Part shown: positions 54,824 through 62,673 of the stretch, piece after piece
Layout: every line of letters begins with the position of its first letter
Numbering within the stretch: the stretch's first letter is position 1
Assembly: GCF_019050325.1 (NCBI RefSeq)
Contig: NZ_VOMB01000002.1
Coordinates: 310,001-374,000, forward strand
Length of the DNA: 64,000 nucleotides
Source: [Mycobacterium] fortunisiensis
GTDB taxonomy: Bacteria; Actinomycetota; Actinomycetes; Mycobacteriales; Mycobacteriaceae
Direction: 5' to 3'
Program-made: the position numbers and the translations under genes
Notes under the pieces: generated by a model
The model's database searches: none
What the model saw: only the letters and a program-made list of their open reading frames with translations
What the model was told of the DNA's origin: nothing

Positions 54824-55627
54824 TCATTGCGGCCACCCCTCTTTCTCGGCATCGCGGCGATAGCGGTCCACCCACTCGTCGGATCGCTGATCAGCCTGAC
54901 GCTCCAGAACCGGCTGCGGTGCCAGTCGCGGGTCCAGGCCGAGCGCCTCCAGCACGGTGGCCACCACGGTCGTGAGGTTGCGCCACAAGTACGGGTAGGA
55001 CACGTCGATGGGGGAGACGTTCTCCTCGCCAAACCAGGTCCGCCAGCCCTCCTCCTGGGCCCGCAGGATCCTGACCACATGGGCAATCGCGCCGGCGTGG
55101 TATTCGGCGCGGGCGTCGCGCACCGGGTCGGCCCGCCCGCGCCATACCCTGGTCTGCACCGCCCGCCAGAACGAAACCGCCTGGGACACAACGTCGGGCC
55201 GGTAGACGTGGATCAGTACCGGGTCGGTCCCGGTGACGTCGCGGATCGCGGCGAGCAGGCCGGGCCCGGAGCGTTCGGGCAGGCCTTCTACCCGATCCAA
55301 CAGCAGCGGTGTCTGGTTCCACATCAGTTTGCCGCCCCAGACCCCGTTGGGGGTGCGGCCGACGGTGCGGATGTAGTCGCGCCAGATCTCCGACGGGGCC
55401 AGGTCCGGCTTGCCCTCATCGAGCGGGTCGAGCAGGCGCAGGATCGACTCGTCCTCCACGCCGGCGAACCATTGCCGCGGTTGCGGCGACATGCTGGTGG
55501 TCGGCAGGTACTGGAAGAACTCCTGGGGCTCGCCGGCCATGCCGGTGGCGCGCAGGGATTCCACCAGCAACGTGCTGCCACTGCGCTGGGATGCGAGCAC
55601 CAGGTAGGCGGTCGGATGATCGGGCAT
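54824..55627 (-). CDS. stf0: trehalose 2-sulfotransferase Stf0
   Basis: A 267-residue PAPS-dependent sulfotransferase that sulfates trehalose at C2, the first step of sulfolipid and related glycolipid synthesis in mycobacteria. The phosphosulfate loop is [19 protein letters not shown] near the N-terminus. [20 protein letters not shown] forms the 3'-phosphate site, and the acidic [10 protein letters not shown] segment is typical of Stf0. ATG at 55627. Same strand as, and 77 bases after, the sulfatase gene. Position matches Rv0295c. Confidence 0.9.
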   Translation of the reverse strand: MPDHPTAYLVLASQRSGSTLLVESLRATGMAGEPQEFFQYLPTTSMSPQPRQWFAGVEDESILRLLDPLDEGKPDLAPSEIWRDYIRTVGRTPNGVWGGKLMWNQTPLLLDRVEGLPERSGPGLLAAIRDVTGTDPVLIHVYRPDVVSQAVSFWRAVQTRVWRGRADPVRDARAEYHAGAIAHVVRILRAQEEGWRTWFGEENVSPIDVSYPYLWRNLTTVVATVLEALGLDPRLAPQPVLERQADQRSDEWVDRYRRDAEKEGWPQ

Positions 55628-55704
55628 GGCGAGACTCTAACCATGATTGGTTTGCGGCGCCTATTCAACTGACCGTCAAGAGTTTTCGTTCATCGTGAGG
55701 AAAA

Positions 55705-57087
55705 CTATTGATGGGTATCGGTGATGCCACGCTCGTCGGCGATGGCGGATCTGCTGCTCGCCGGACGGCCGAGGATGCGCAGATATGTTTCGGTGTAGCG
55801 CTCCGATATTCTGGTTCCGGCGAAATCGGATGGGATGACGTCGAGCGTCTTTTCTCGCCAATCGTTCAGTAGCAGCGCCAGATCGGCGGCGATCGCCTCG
55901 GCCTTGTCGGTCGGCTCCGCGCCGAGCAGGTTGTTGCGTTCGGTCGGGTCGGCGACGAGGTCGTACAACTCGCGGCTGGGCCTGGCGTCGAGAATGTCGT
56001 CGCCGAGTGCGCGGCCGGACGGGCTGTCGGCGATATCCCACGGCAGGTCCAACAATGGCCGCGCCGCGTAGTTCTCGATGTAGCTGTATTCCTTTGTGCG
56101 AATGGCGCGAATGGGATCGAAAGAATCGTGATACGTCTTCGTGGTGTACACCTCCGAGCGAATCTCTTTGGGCTCCGGCGTCCCGGCAGACAGGTTGCCG
56201 GCATGCGACAGCCCGTCGACGTCGCCGGGGATCTCCACGCCGAGAAGGTCCAACAAGGTGGGCAGCAGATCGACGCCGCTGAACAGTTCGTCGTAGCGGC
56301 AGGGCGGGATGCCCGACCCCCGGGGCGGGCGGACGATCAGCGCGATGCCGGTGCCCGCGTCGTACAGGGTCGATTTGGCCCGGGGCAGCGCCGGCCCGTG
56401 ATCGGTCAGGAAGACCACCCAGGTGTTCTCATCGAGACCGGCCGCGGTCAGGGCGTCGAGCAGCTCGCCGACCTTCGCGTCGGCCACCGCGATCGAACCG
56501 TAGAACTCGGCGAGATCGTCGCGCACCTGCTCGGTGTCGGGAAGGTAATCGGGCACGGCGACGTCGTCGGAGTCGGCCGGTTCGTATCGCTCACGCGGGT
56601 AGGGCCGGTGGGTTTCGAAGAACCCGGCAGTCAGCAGGAACGGTTGCCGCGGTGCATCGGCCAGCCAAGCGGCGGCCTGCTCGACGACATACTCGCAGAA
56701 CGAGTTCGACACGTCGTACACGTCGTAGCCCAATTTGGCCGGATAGGACGTCTCGTGCTGCATGCCGAACAGCGCGGTGTGCCAACCTGATTCGGCCAGC
56801 AGATGGGGCAGGGTGCGGACGCCGGCGCGGTACTCCCAGCCGTGGTGGGCCAGGCCGACCAGGCCGTTGCTCTGCGGGTACCGTCCGGTGAACAGCGAAC
56901 CGCGCGACGGTGAGCACAGCGGCGCGGTGGCGTGCGCACGGGTGAACACGATCCCCTCGGCGGCGAGCGCATCGAGGTGCGGGCTGTCCACATCCGTGTG
57001 CCCGTAGGCACCCAGATACCGCCCGAGATCATGCCAGTGCACGATCAGCAGGTTCTGCCGTTGCGGTTCGGTCCCGTCCCCGGTCAC
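55705..57087 (-). CDS. sulfatase (formylglycine type, Rv0296c-like)
   Basis: A 460-residue sulfatase. The sequence C-S-P-S-R at residues 58-62 (APLCSPSRGSLFTGRYP) is the site where cysteine becomes formylglycine, so an active enzyme needs the FGE modifying protein. Metal-site residues are in LIVHWHDLGRYLGAYGH and VVFLTDHGPALPR. It hydrolyses a sulfate ester; the neighbouring stf0 suggests a sugar sulfate. GTG at 57087 has AAGGGA upstream. No signal peptide is seen, so it should be cytosolic. Confidence 0.87.
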   Translation of the reverse strand: MTGDGTEPQRQNLLIVHWHDLGRYLGAYGHTDVDSPHLDALAAEGIVFTRAHATAPLCSPSRGSLFTGRYPQSNGLVGLAHHGWEYRAGVRTLPHLLAESGWHTALFGMQHETSYPAKLGYDVYDVSNSFCEYVVEQAAAWLADAPRQPFLLTAGFFETHRPYPRERYEPADSDDVAVPDYLPDTEQVRDDLAEFYGSIAVADAKVGELLDALTAAGLDENTWVVFLTDHGPALPRAKSTLYDAGTGIALIVRPPRGSGIPPCRYDELFSGVDLLPTLLDLLGVEIPGDVDGLSHAGNLSAGTPEPKEIRSEVYTTKTYHDSFDPIRAIRTKEYSYIENYAARPLLDLPWDIADSPSGRALGDDILDARPSRELYDLVADPTERNNLLGAEPTDKAEAIAADLALLLNDWREKTLDVIPSDFAGTRISERYTETYLRILGRPASSRSAIADERGITDTHQ

Positions 57088-57174
57088 GTCATAAGTCCCT
57101 TCTGTCCACACGACGACCGAACTGCCTGAACCGCAAGCTGGCAACCGTTCGGCTCACCACGAGTCCGTGATTTG

Positions 57175-57657
57175 CTACGGGTGATACGGCACGCCGACCG
57201 CGCGGGACACGTAGTCCAGCCCGACGTCGAAGGCCAGGGTCCGGCGCGGCAGCCGCATCAGCACCTCGGCCGGTATCGACGTCTTGTAGTGCAGCGACAG
57301 CTGCCCGTGACAGCGCCGATCGATTCCCGCCAGATCGGCCTGCACGGTCAGTCCGGTCGCGCTGAACTCGGCCTGCGCCGCACCCAGTTGCGGCGCGGAC
57401 CACGGCTGGTCGACGCAGCGGCCGGCAAGCTTGGGCAGGGTCGACATGGTGGCCAACGCGCGGTAGTTCGTCAGAACCACCGAACCGGCGTAGCTGGCGA
57501 TGCTGCCGGCCGATCGCGTCCCCGGGATCGATCCGGCGAATCGCCTGGTCACCGGGACATACTCGGCCAAGAACAGGATGCCTTCGGCCTCGGCTTCGGC
57601 CCGCAGACCGTCCGGCAGTCCGCCGATGTGCATCAGCTTTCGCAGGATTACCGCCAT
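57175..57657 (-). CDS. hypothetical protein (Rv0307c-like)
   Basis: A 160-residue soluble protein with the same length and neighbourhood as Rv0307c. A run such as GSIASYAGSVVLTNYRALAT followed by MSTLPKLAGRCVDQPW gives a mostly beta composition. No domain is recognised and no catalytic motif is visible. ATG at 57657 is divergent from the PAP2 gene 58 bases away. Confidence 0.72.
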   Translation of the reverse strand: MAVILRKLMHIGGLPDGLRAEAEAEGILFLAEYVPVTRRFAGSIPGTRSAGSIASYAGSVVLTNYRALATMSTLPKLAGRCVDQPWSAPQLGAAQAEFSATGLTVQADLAGIDRRCHGQLSLHYKTSIPAEVLMRLPRRTLAFDVGLDYVSRAVGVPYHP

Positions 57658-57715
57658 ACGTTCGACGGTAGCGCGCAAAGATGGCAAAACCATTGGAGCT
57701 GGTAGAGATTGTCTG

Positions 57716-58393
57716 GTGGGAACCCGGACGACATGGCTGCTCGGCACCGCAGTGGCGGCTCTCGCGGTCTATGCGGCGCTGTGGATCGGCTACGGCGCGG
57801 GCTGGGTCTGGCTGGCCGATCTCGACGCCGCCGGGCTGGCCGGTCCGTACCGCTACGGCGCGGCGCATCCGGGGTGGGTGACCGGGTGGGACGTGTTCTG
57901 CACGGTGTTCGGATCGTTCGCCTTCCGGTTGCTGGTCCTGGTGCTGATCGTGGTGGCGGCGATCCGACGCCGCGGAAGCGGTCGGATCGCGTTGTTCCTG
58001 GTGTTGACGGTCGAGCTCAGTGCGCTGACGACCGAGTTCGCCAAGTTTCTGGCCGACCGTCCACGCCCGGCCACCGCACTGGTGCACGCGATGGGCACGT
58101 CGTTCCCGTCCGGCCACGCGTTGGGCGTGCTGGTCGCGGTGCTGGCGCTGCTCGCGGTGGTCGCACCGACGCTGTCACCACGGGCGCGGAGTTGGTGGGT
58201 GGCCGCCGGGGTGCTGCTGGTGGTCGCGATCGGGGTGGGGCGGGTGGTGCTCAACGTCCACCATCCCTCCGACGTGGTGGCCGGCTGGGCGTTGGGCTAC
58301 GCCTGGTTCGTGGCGGTGTTCCTGCTGTACCCGCCGTACCCGGTGGTCAGGGCAGCGGACGAAACACCGGTAGCGCCCGGTACTGCACGCTGA
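57716..58393 (+). CDS. PAP2-family membrane phosphatase (Rv0308-like)
   Basis: A 225-residue integral membrane protein with about six helices and the three PAP2 signature blocks: KFLADRPRP, then PSGHALGVLVAVLALLA, then RVVLNVHHPSDVVAGWALGY. Such enzymes dephosphorylate phosphatidate, lipid diphosphates or prenyl carriers on the outer face. GTG at 57716 is used. Its 3' end overlaps the convergent PAP2-kinase fusion gene by 47 bases. Confidence 0.87.
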   Translation: MGTRTTWLLGTAVAALAVYAALWIGYGAGWVWLADLDAAGLAGPYRYGAAHPGWVTGWDVFCTVFGSFAFRLLVLVLIVVAAIRRRGSGRIALFLVLTVELSALTTEFAKFLADRPRPATALVHAMGTSFPSGHALGVLVAVLALLAVVAPTLSPRARSWWVAAGVLLVVAIGVGRVVLNVHHPSDVVAGWALGYAWFVAVFLLYPPYPVVRAADETPVAPGTAR

Positions 58394-59810
58394 AACTGGC
58401 CTCGCTCAGCGCCTCGCCGACTTCACCGTCGTGTGCCAGGGTGGTGGGCCCGTCGACCGCGACGAACCGGAACTCCGGCACCTGCAACTCGTGGTAGAGC
58501 GGGCTGCGTTCCAGCCGGCCCAGCGCCACCGCCACCGCGATGCGCAGCCGGCCGAACCGCCGCCCGGTCTCCAGGATCCGCACATCGATCAGGCCGTCGT
58601 CCAGGCGTGGGCGGTGCGACGGGGCGAACCCCGACGGGAAGTACGTCGAGTTGCCGAGGAAGAACAACTCGGTCTCCAGGGTTTTGTCGTCGTAGCGGAT
58701 CCGCACCGGGGCTTCCCGGCGCAACGTCAGGTACAGCGCGTAGATCCCGGCCAGCCGCTTGCCCATCCGGTGCTCGAGCCGCTCGCGGGTCCGCACGTAC
58801 TTCGGGTAGGCGCCGATGCTGGCGGTGTTGATCACCAGGCGCTCCTCGTTGAGGCGTACCAGGTCGACGTAGGCGGCGGTGCCCTCCTTGATCGCCGTGA
58901 CGGTCCGGCCCACCGAATCGCAGCCGATGTCCTTGGCGAAATGATTGAACGTGCCGCCGGGAAACACGGCGAGGGGAACGGCCGCCTCGACGGCGACGCC
59001 GGCCGCGCAGGCCACGGTGCCGTCGCCGCCGCCGATGGCAAGCACCTCGGTTCGGGCCGCGGCCTGCTGCAGTACCTGCTCGATGTCGTCGTCGTCACCC
59101 AGCTCGACGATCTCGGTGCGCGGCAGGGCCTTTCGCACCTCGTCGACGATCCGCGCACCGGTCCCGTCGCCGGAGGCCGGGTTGATCACCAGTGTCACCC
59201 CGGCGCCGTCGGGCCGGGGCTCGGTGTGGAATCGCAACGGATCGGAACCGGGCAGCGCAGCGGCCGGGATGGTGGGCACGACGCGGGCACCCAGGATCGC
59301 GATCGCCGCGCCGATCCCGAACCCGGCGAACACGTCGCCGGGATAGTGCGCACCCGTGGCCACCCGCGACAGCCCGACCAGACCGGCCAGCAGGGCCAGC
59401 GGCAGCCCGGCCGGGGCCGACTCCAGGCCGACACCCACCGCGAACGCCGCGGCGCTCGCGGAGTGGCCCGACGGCAGCGACGGCGACGTCGGCACCCGCC
59501 GGGTACGCCGCGCCAGCGGTATCCGGCTGCGGTCCGGCCGGGGGCGCCGCCAGATCCGCTTGGCCACCTGATTGGTCACCAGGCTGGTGACGGCCAGGCT
59601 GACCACCCCGCGGGCCGCGCCGCGGCGCAACGACGTGCCGCCCAGCGCACCCATGGCAACCGCGATGGCCAGCCACAGCTTGGAATGGTCTGCGGCCCTG
59701 GTCAGCCCGGGCATCACGGTGTCCAGCAGCGGGCTCGGTGATTCCGCCACCGCGTCGAAGACTTCACGGTCGAGCGTGCCCAGGCCCTTGCCGATCGCGC
59801 GCACATCCAT
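58347..59810 (-). CDS. PAP2 phosphatase fused to a diacylglycerol/sphingosine-kinase-type domain
   Basis: A 487-residue two-domain protein. Residues about 40-190 are a PAP2 unit (KRIWRRPRPDRSRIP, PSLPSGHSASAAAFAVGVGL, SRVATGAHYPGDVFAGFGIG). Residues about 205-485 are a lipid-kinase catalytic domain (VTLVINPASGDGTG, IGGGDGTVACAAG, FPGGTFNHFAKDIG). One half removes phosphate from lipids and the other adds it. Both active-site motif sets look intact. ATG at 59810. Convergent with another PAP2 gene. Confidence 0.87.
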   Translation of the reverse strand: MDVRAIGKGLGTLDREVFDAVAESPSPLLDTVMPGLTRAADHSKLWLAIAVAMGALGGTSLRRGAARGVVSLAVTSLVTNQVAKRIWRRPRPDRSRIPLARRTRRVPTSPSLPSGHSASAAAFAVGVGLESAPAGLPLALLAGLVGLSRVATGAHYPGDVFAGFGIGAAIAILGARVVPTIPAAALPGSDPLRFHTEPRPDGAGVTLVINPASGDGTGARIVDEVRKALPRTEIVELGDDDDIEQVLQQAAARTEVLAIGGGDGTVACAAGVAVEAAVPLAVFPGGTFNHFAKDIGCDSVGRTVTAIKEGTAAYVDLVRLNEERLVINTASIGAYPKYVRTRERLEHRMGKRLAGIYALYLTLRREAPVRIRYDDKTLETELFFLGNSTYFPSGFAPSHRPRLDDGLIDVRILETGRRFGRLRIAVAVALGRLERSPLYHELQVPEFRFVAVDGPTTLAHDGEVGEALSEASFSVQYRALPVFRPLP

Positions 59811-59888
59811 GCCGCCAACGTAACGGTCGCGACCTGATCGTGCTCCAAGCTTTATCCGGCCGAAAGCGCGGCCGACGACGATGGACGG

Positions 59889-60542
59889 ATGCGCCGACTC
59901 CTCGCCCTGTGCTGCGCCGGGGTGCTGGCGCTGGTGTGCGCGCCCACCGCTGCGGCCGACGGTCCGCCCTGGTTCGCGTCCTCGGTGGGATCGGCGACCC
60001 AGGTGATTTCGGTTGTCGGAGTGGGCGGTTCGAAAGCCAAGATGGACGTGTGGCAGCGCGGACCGGCCGGGTGGCAGCCGGTCGCGGCGGGGATCGACGC
60101 CAATGTCGGCGCCAACGGAATGGCCCCGCAAACCCATGACGGCGAGATGAAGACGCCGATGGGGGTGTTCTCGCTGGACTTCGCCTTCGGCACCGCCCCG
60201 AACCCGGGCGGCGGGCTGCAGTACGTCCAGGTCGGCCCCGATCACTGGTGGGACGGCGACATGAAGAGCCCGACCTACAACACCATGCAGGTGTGCAAGA
60301 AGGCGCAGTGCCCGTTCGACACCGACCCGAGCAGCGGGACCGAGAACCTGCAGATTCCGCAGTACAAACACGCCGTGGTGATGGGGGTCAACAAGGCCCG
60401 GGTGCCCGGCAACGGTGGCGCGTTCTTCGTGCACACCACCGACGGCGGGCCCACGGCCGGCTGCGTGGCGATCGACGATGCCACCCTGGTCAAGATCATG
60501 CAGTGGCTGCGGCCGGGGGCAGTGATCGCGGTCGCGAAGTAG
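59889..60542 (+). CDS. secreted L,D-transpeptidase-like protein (Rv0309-like)
   Basis: A 217-residue exported protein with a signal peptide (LALCCAGVLALVCAPTAAA) and a YkuD-type catalytic domain. The active-site pattern is FFVHTTDGGPTAGCVAIDD with H182 and C192. YkuD enzymes cross-link peptidoglycan or attach lipoproteins; this short, single-domain type may only trim. Same length as Rv0309. ATG at 59889. Confidence 0.82.
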   Translation: MRRLLALCCAGVLALVCAPTAAADGPPWFASSVGSATQVISVVGVGGSKAKMDVWQRGPAGWQPVAAGIDANVGANGMAPQTHDGEMKTPMGVFSLDFAFGTAPNPGGGLQYVQVGPDHWWDGDMKSPTYNTMQVCKKAQCPFDTDPSSGTENLQIPQYKHAVVMGVNKARVPGNGGAFFVHTTDGGPTAGCVAIDDATLVKIMQWLRPGAVIAVAK

Positions 60543-60545
60543 CCC

Positions 60546-61013
60546 TCAGATGTTCAGGGCGGCACCAGGTTCCAGCTTGAAGTTCAATCCCTCCAACGAG
60601 AGGGTGGCATCGTAGGTGCGGTCATAGCCGGTGCCGCTGATCTTCCAGCCGTCCGCGGTGCGGCGGTAGCGGTCGTGGTAGAAAGCCGACCCGAACAACA
60701 TGAAGTTGAGGCTGGGCACGATCACCCGGTCCTGCAGGTACCAGGTGCCGGTGGCCTCGTCGCCGTCGACCTCGATCTCCGGGTGCGCGACGCGGTGCTC
60801 GGTGATGACCTCCGCGCCGAGCGAGCTCTTCATGTAGTCGACCAGGGCGCCACGCTCGGTGAAGTGCAGCTTCTGGCCCATCGACTGCCCGTAATCGCCC
60901 ACGACATCCTCGGTCAGGGTGGCGGCGAAGTCGTCCCAGTGCTTGGTGTCCAGCGCGCGGAGGTACCGGTATTTGACCTGCTTGATGTCGTCGATGTCAC
61001 CCATGCCCGACAT
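60546..61013 (-). CDS. SnoaL-like/NTF2-fold protein (Rv0310c-like)
   Basis: A 155-residue NTF2-fold protein of the SnoaL-like type. Cues are KYRYLRALDTKHWDDFAATL, FTERGALVDYM, EVDGDEATGTWYLQDRVIV and FYHDRYRRTADGWKISG. Members are small dehydratases, isomerases or ligand binders; the exact role is unknown. Convergent with the L,D-transpeptidase gene, 3 bases apart, and 30 bases after the Rieske oxidoreductase gene on the same strand. Confidence 0.77.
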   Translation of the reverse strand: MSGMGDIDDIKQVKYRYLRALDTKHWDDFAATLTEDVVGDYGQSMGQKLHFTERGALVDYMKSSLGAEVITEHRVAHPEIEVDGDEATGTWYLQDRVIVPSLNFMLFGSAFYHDRYRRTADGWKISGTGYDRTYDATLSLEGLNFKLEPGAALNI

Positions 61014-61043
61014 TGGAGCACACGCACCGTGGCCGGCGACGGG

Positions 61044-62549
61044 CTATCCGGCAGGTGTGAGGCCGCGGGTGGCCGGCCCTTCGAGCAACGTGCCGTCGGG
61101 AGCGAAGCGCGATCCGTGCAGCGGGCACTCCCAGGCCTTGTCGGCGTCGTTCCAAGCGACGATGCCGCCGAGGTGCGGGCACACCGGTGACACCGTGCGG
61201 TGGACCCCGTCGACCACACTGTGGGCCGCCAGGCGCCAGGGTGGACCGCTGACGACGCCGCAGTCCTCGCCGGGGACGGCGCCGATGCGGGTCGCCGGCG
61301 TGACCCAGCCCTTGGCCAGGTTGAATCCGACCGTCAGGTTGGCCTGGACCGCGGTGGCGAGGCCGGACAGGTCGTGCGGGCTCCAGCTGGCGAAGGCGTC
61401 GGCCCAGTCGATCGGGTCGCCGAGGATCCGGCCGGCCAGCACCAGCGCTGCCGCGACCCCATTGGTCATGCCCCACTTGTCGAAACCCGTTGCCACCTGG
61501 ATCTTGTCGTGGCCCGGCAGGATGGGGCCGACGTAGGGCAGCGCGCCGATCGGCGTGTAGTCCTGCGCCGACCAGAAATGTGTCTGGACTGCACCGGGCC
61601 AGTGCACCCGGGCCCAGCCGGCCAGCTCCTGGACCGCCGCGTCGGGGTCGCTGCTGCGGCCCACCGGGTGTCCCGCGCCGCCGACGAGCAGCAGGTCCCC
61701 GGCCGCGGTGGGCGCCGAACGTGTTGAGCGGGTGGGGGAGTCGGCCGATATGTACATCCCGGGGGTGATGTTGCCGGGCACTCGGAAGGCCATGCAGTAC
61801 GAGCGGTGCGGCGTGAGCCGGGCGAAGAACCCGCCCCGATCGAGGATCGGGATGCCGGTGGCCAGCACACACCGGGCGGCGTGCACGTCGACCTGCAGAC
61901 CGGTGTGGGTCTGCACGTGCAGCTTCAGCCCGGTGCCGCAGTGGCTGACCCGCTGCACCCTGGCACCCTCGGCCAGGCGTCCGTCGTGCTCGCTCAGCTC
62001 GGCGATCAGGTTGTCCAGCAACGGCATCGGATCGAACTGGGCTTGATCGGCCAATCGCACACCGCCGTGGAACGGAAACGGCACATCGGCGTCGTCGACC
62101 CACTCGACCTCGAGGCCGGCGCTCTGACCGGCCGCCAGCTCGGCCTCGGCCCGCGCCACACCGTCGGGCGATTGCGCATAGGTGTAGGCATCTTCGCGTT
62201 GCACGCCGATCCCGCGGGCCGCGCAGTAATCGATCAACCACTGTTGGGCCGCACGGTTTCCCTCGGCGTACTGCCGGGCCACTGCGACCGAGTGTTTGGC
62301 GACGATATCGGCCATCCGGGTGCCCTGCAGCAGGCTGATCTTGGCGGTGGTGTTGCCGGTCGCCCCGGCGCCGGCGGTACGGGCCTCCAGCACCAGGACG
62401 TCCTTGCCGGCCCGGGCCAGCAGTACCGCGGTGACCAGGCCGGTGATCCCGGCCCCGACCACGACGACGTCGGCGCTGCGCGAAGATTCGTCGGCGAGCG
62501 TGGGCGCCATCAAGTGGTGCGGCCGGTCCGCAAGCCACAGCGAGGTCAT
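61044..62549 (-). CDS. FAD-dependent oxidoreductase with C-terminal Rieske domain
   Basis: A 501-residue protein. An N-terminal FAD domain (DVVVVGAGITGLVTAVLLAR, residues about 27-46, GNTTAKISLLQG) is of the glycine/D-amino-acid oxidase type. The last 80 residues are a Rieske domain whose iron-sulfur ligands are CPH in VSPVCPHLGG and CPLH in WECPLHGSRF. Electrons could pass from substrate through FAD and the 2Fe-2S cluster. Substrate unknown. ATG at 62549. Confidence 0.85.
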   Translation of the reverse strand: MTSLWLADRPHHLMAPTLADESSRSADVVVVGAGITGLVTAVLLARAGKDVLVLEARTAGAGATGNTTAKISLLQGTRMADIVAKHSVAVARQYAEGNRAAQQWLIDYCAARGIGVQREDAYTYAQSPDGVARAEAELAAGQSAGLEVEWVDDADVPFPFHGGVRLADQAQFDPMPLLDNLIAELSEHDGRLAEGARVQRVSHCGTGLKLHVQTHTGLQVDVHAARCVLATGIPILDRGGFFARLTPHRSYCMAFRVPGNITPGMYISADSPTRSTRSAPTAAGDLLLVGGAGHPVGRSSDPDAAVQELAGWARVHWPGAVQTHFWSAQDYTPIGALPYVGPILPGHDKIQVATGFDKWGMTNGVAAALVLAGRILGDPIDWADAFASWSPHDLSGLATAVQANLTVGFNLAKGWVTPATRIGAVPGEDCGVVSGPPWRLAAHSVVDGVHRTVSPVCPHLGGIVAWNDADKAWECPLHGSRFAPDGTLLEGPATRGLTPAG

Positions 62550-62673
62550 GGCTCTCGCAGTACCCGCGGACCTCGAATTCAAACGCGTTTTCGGCCCGTG
62601 ACCGGGCTGCGAGCGTCGCGGCGGAGTGTCGGACAGCTGTCTACAGGGCACGGCGGCTAAGGTGGCGGGCGTT

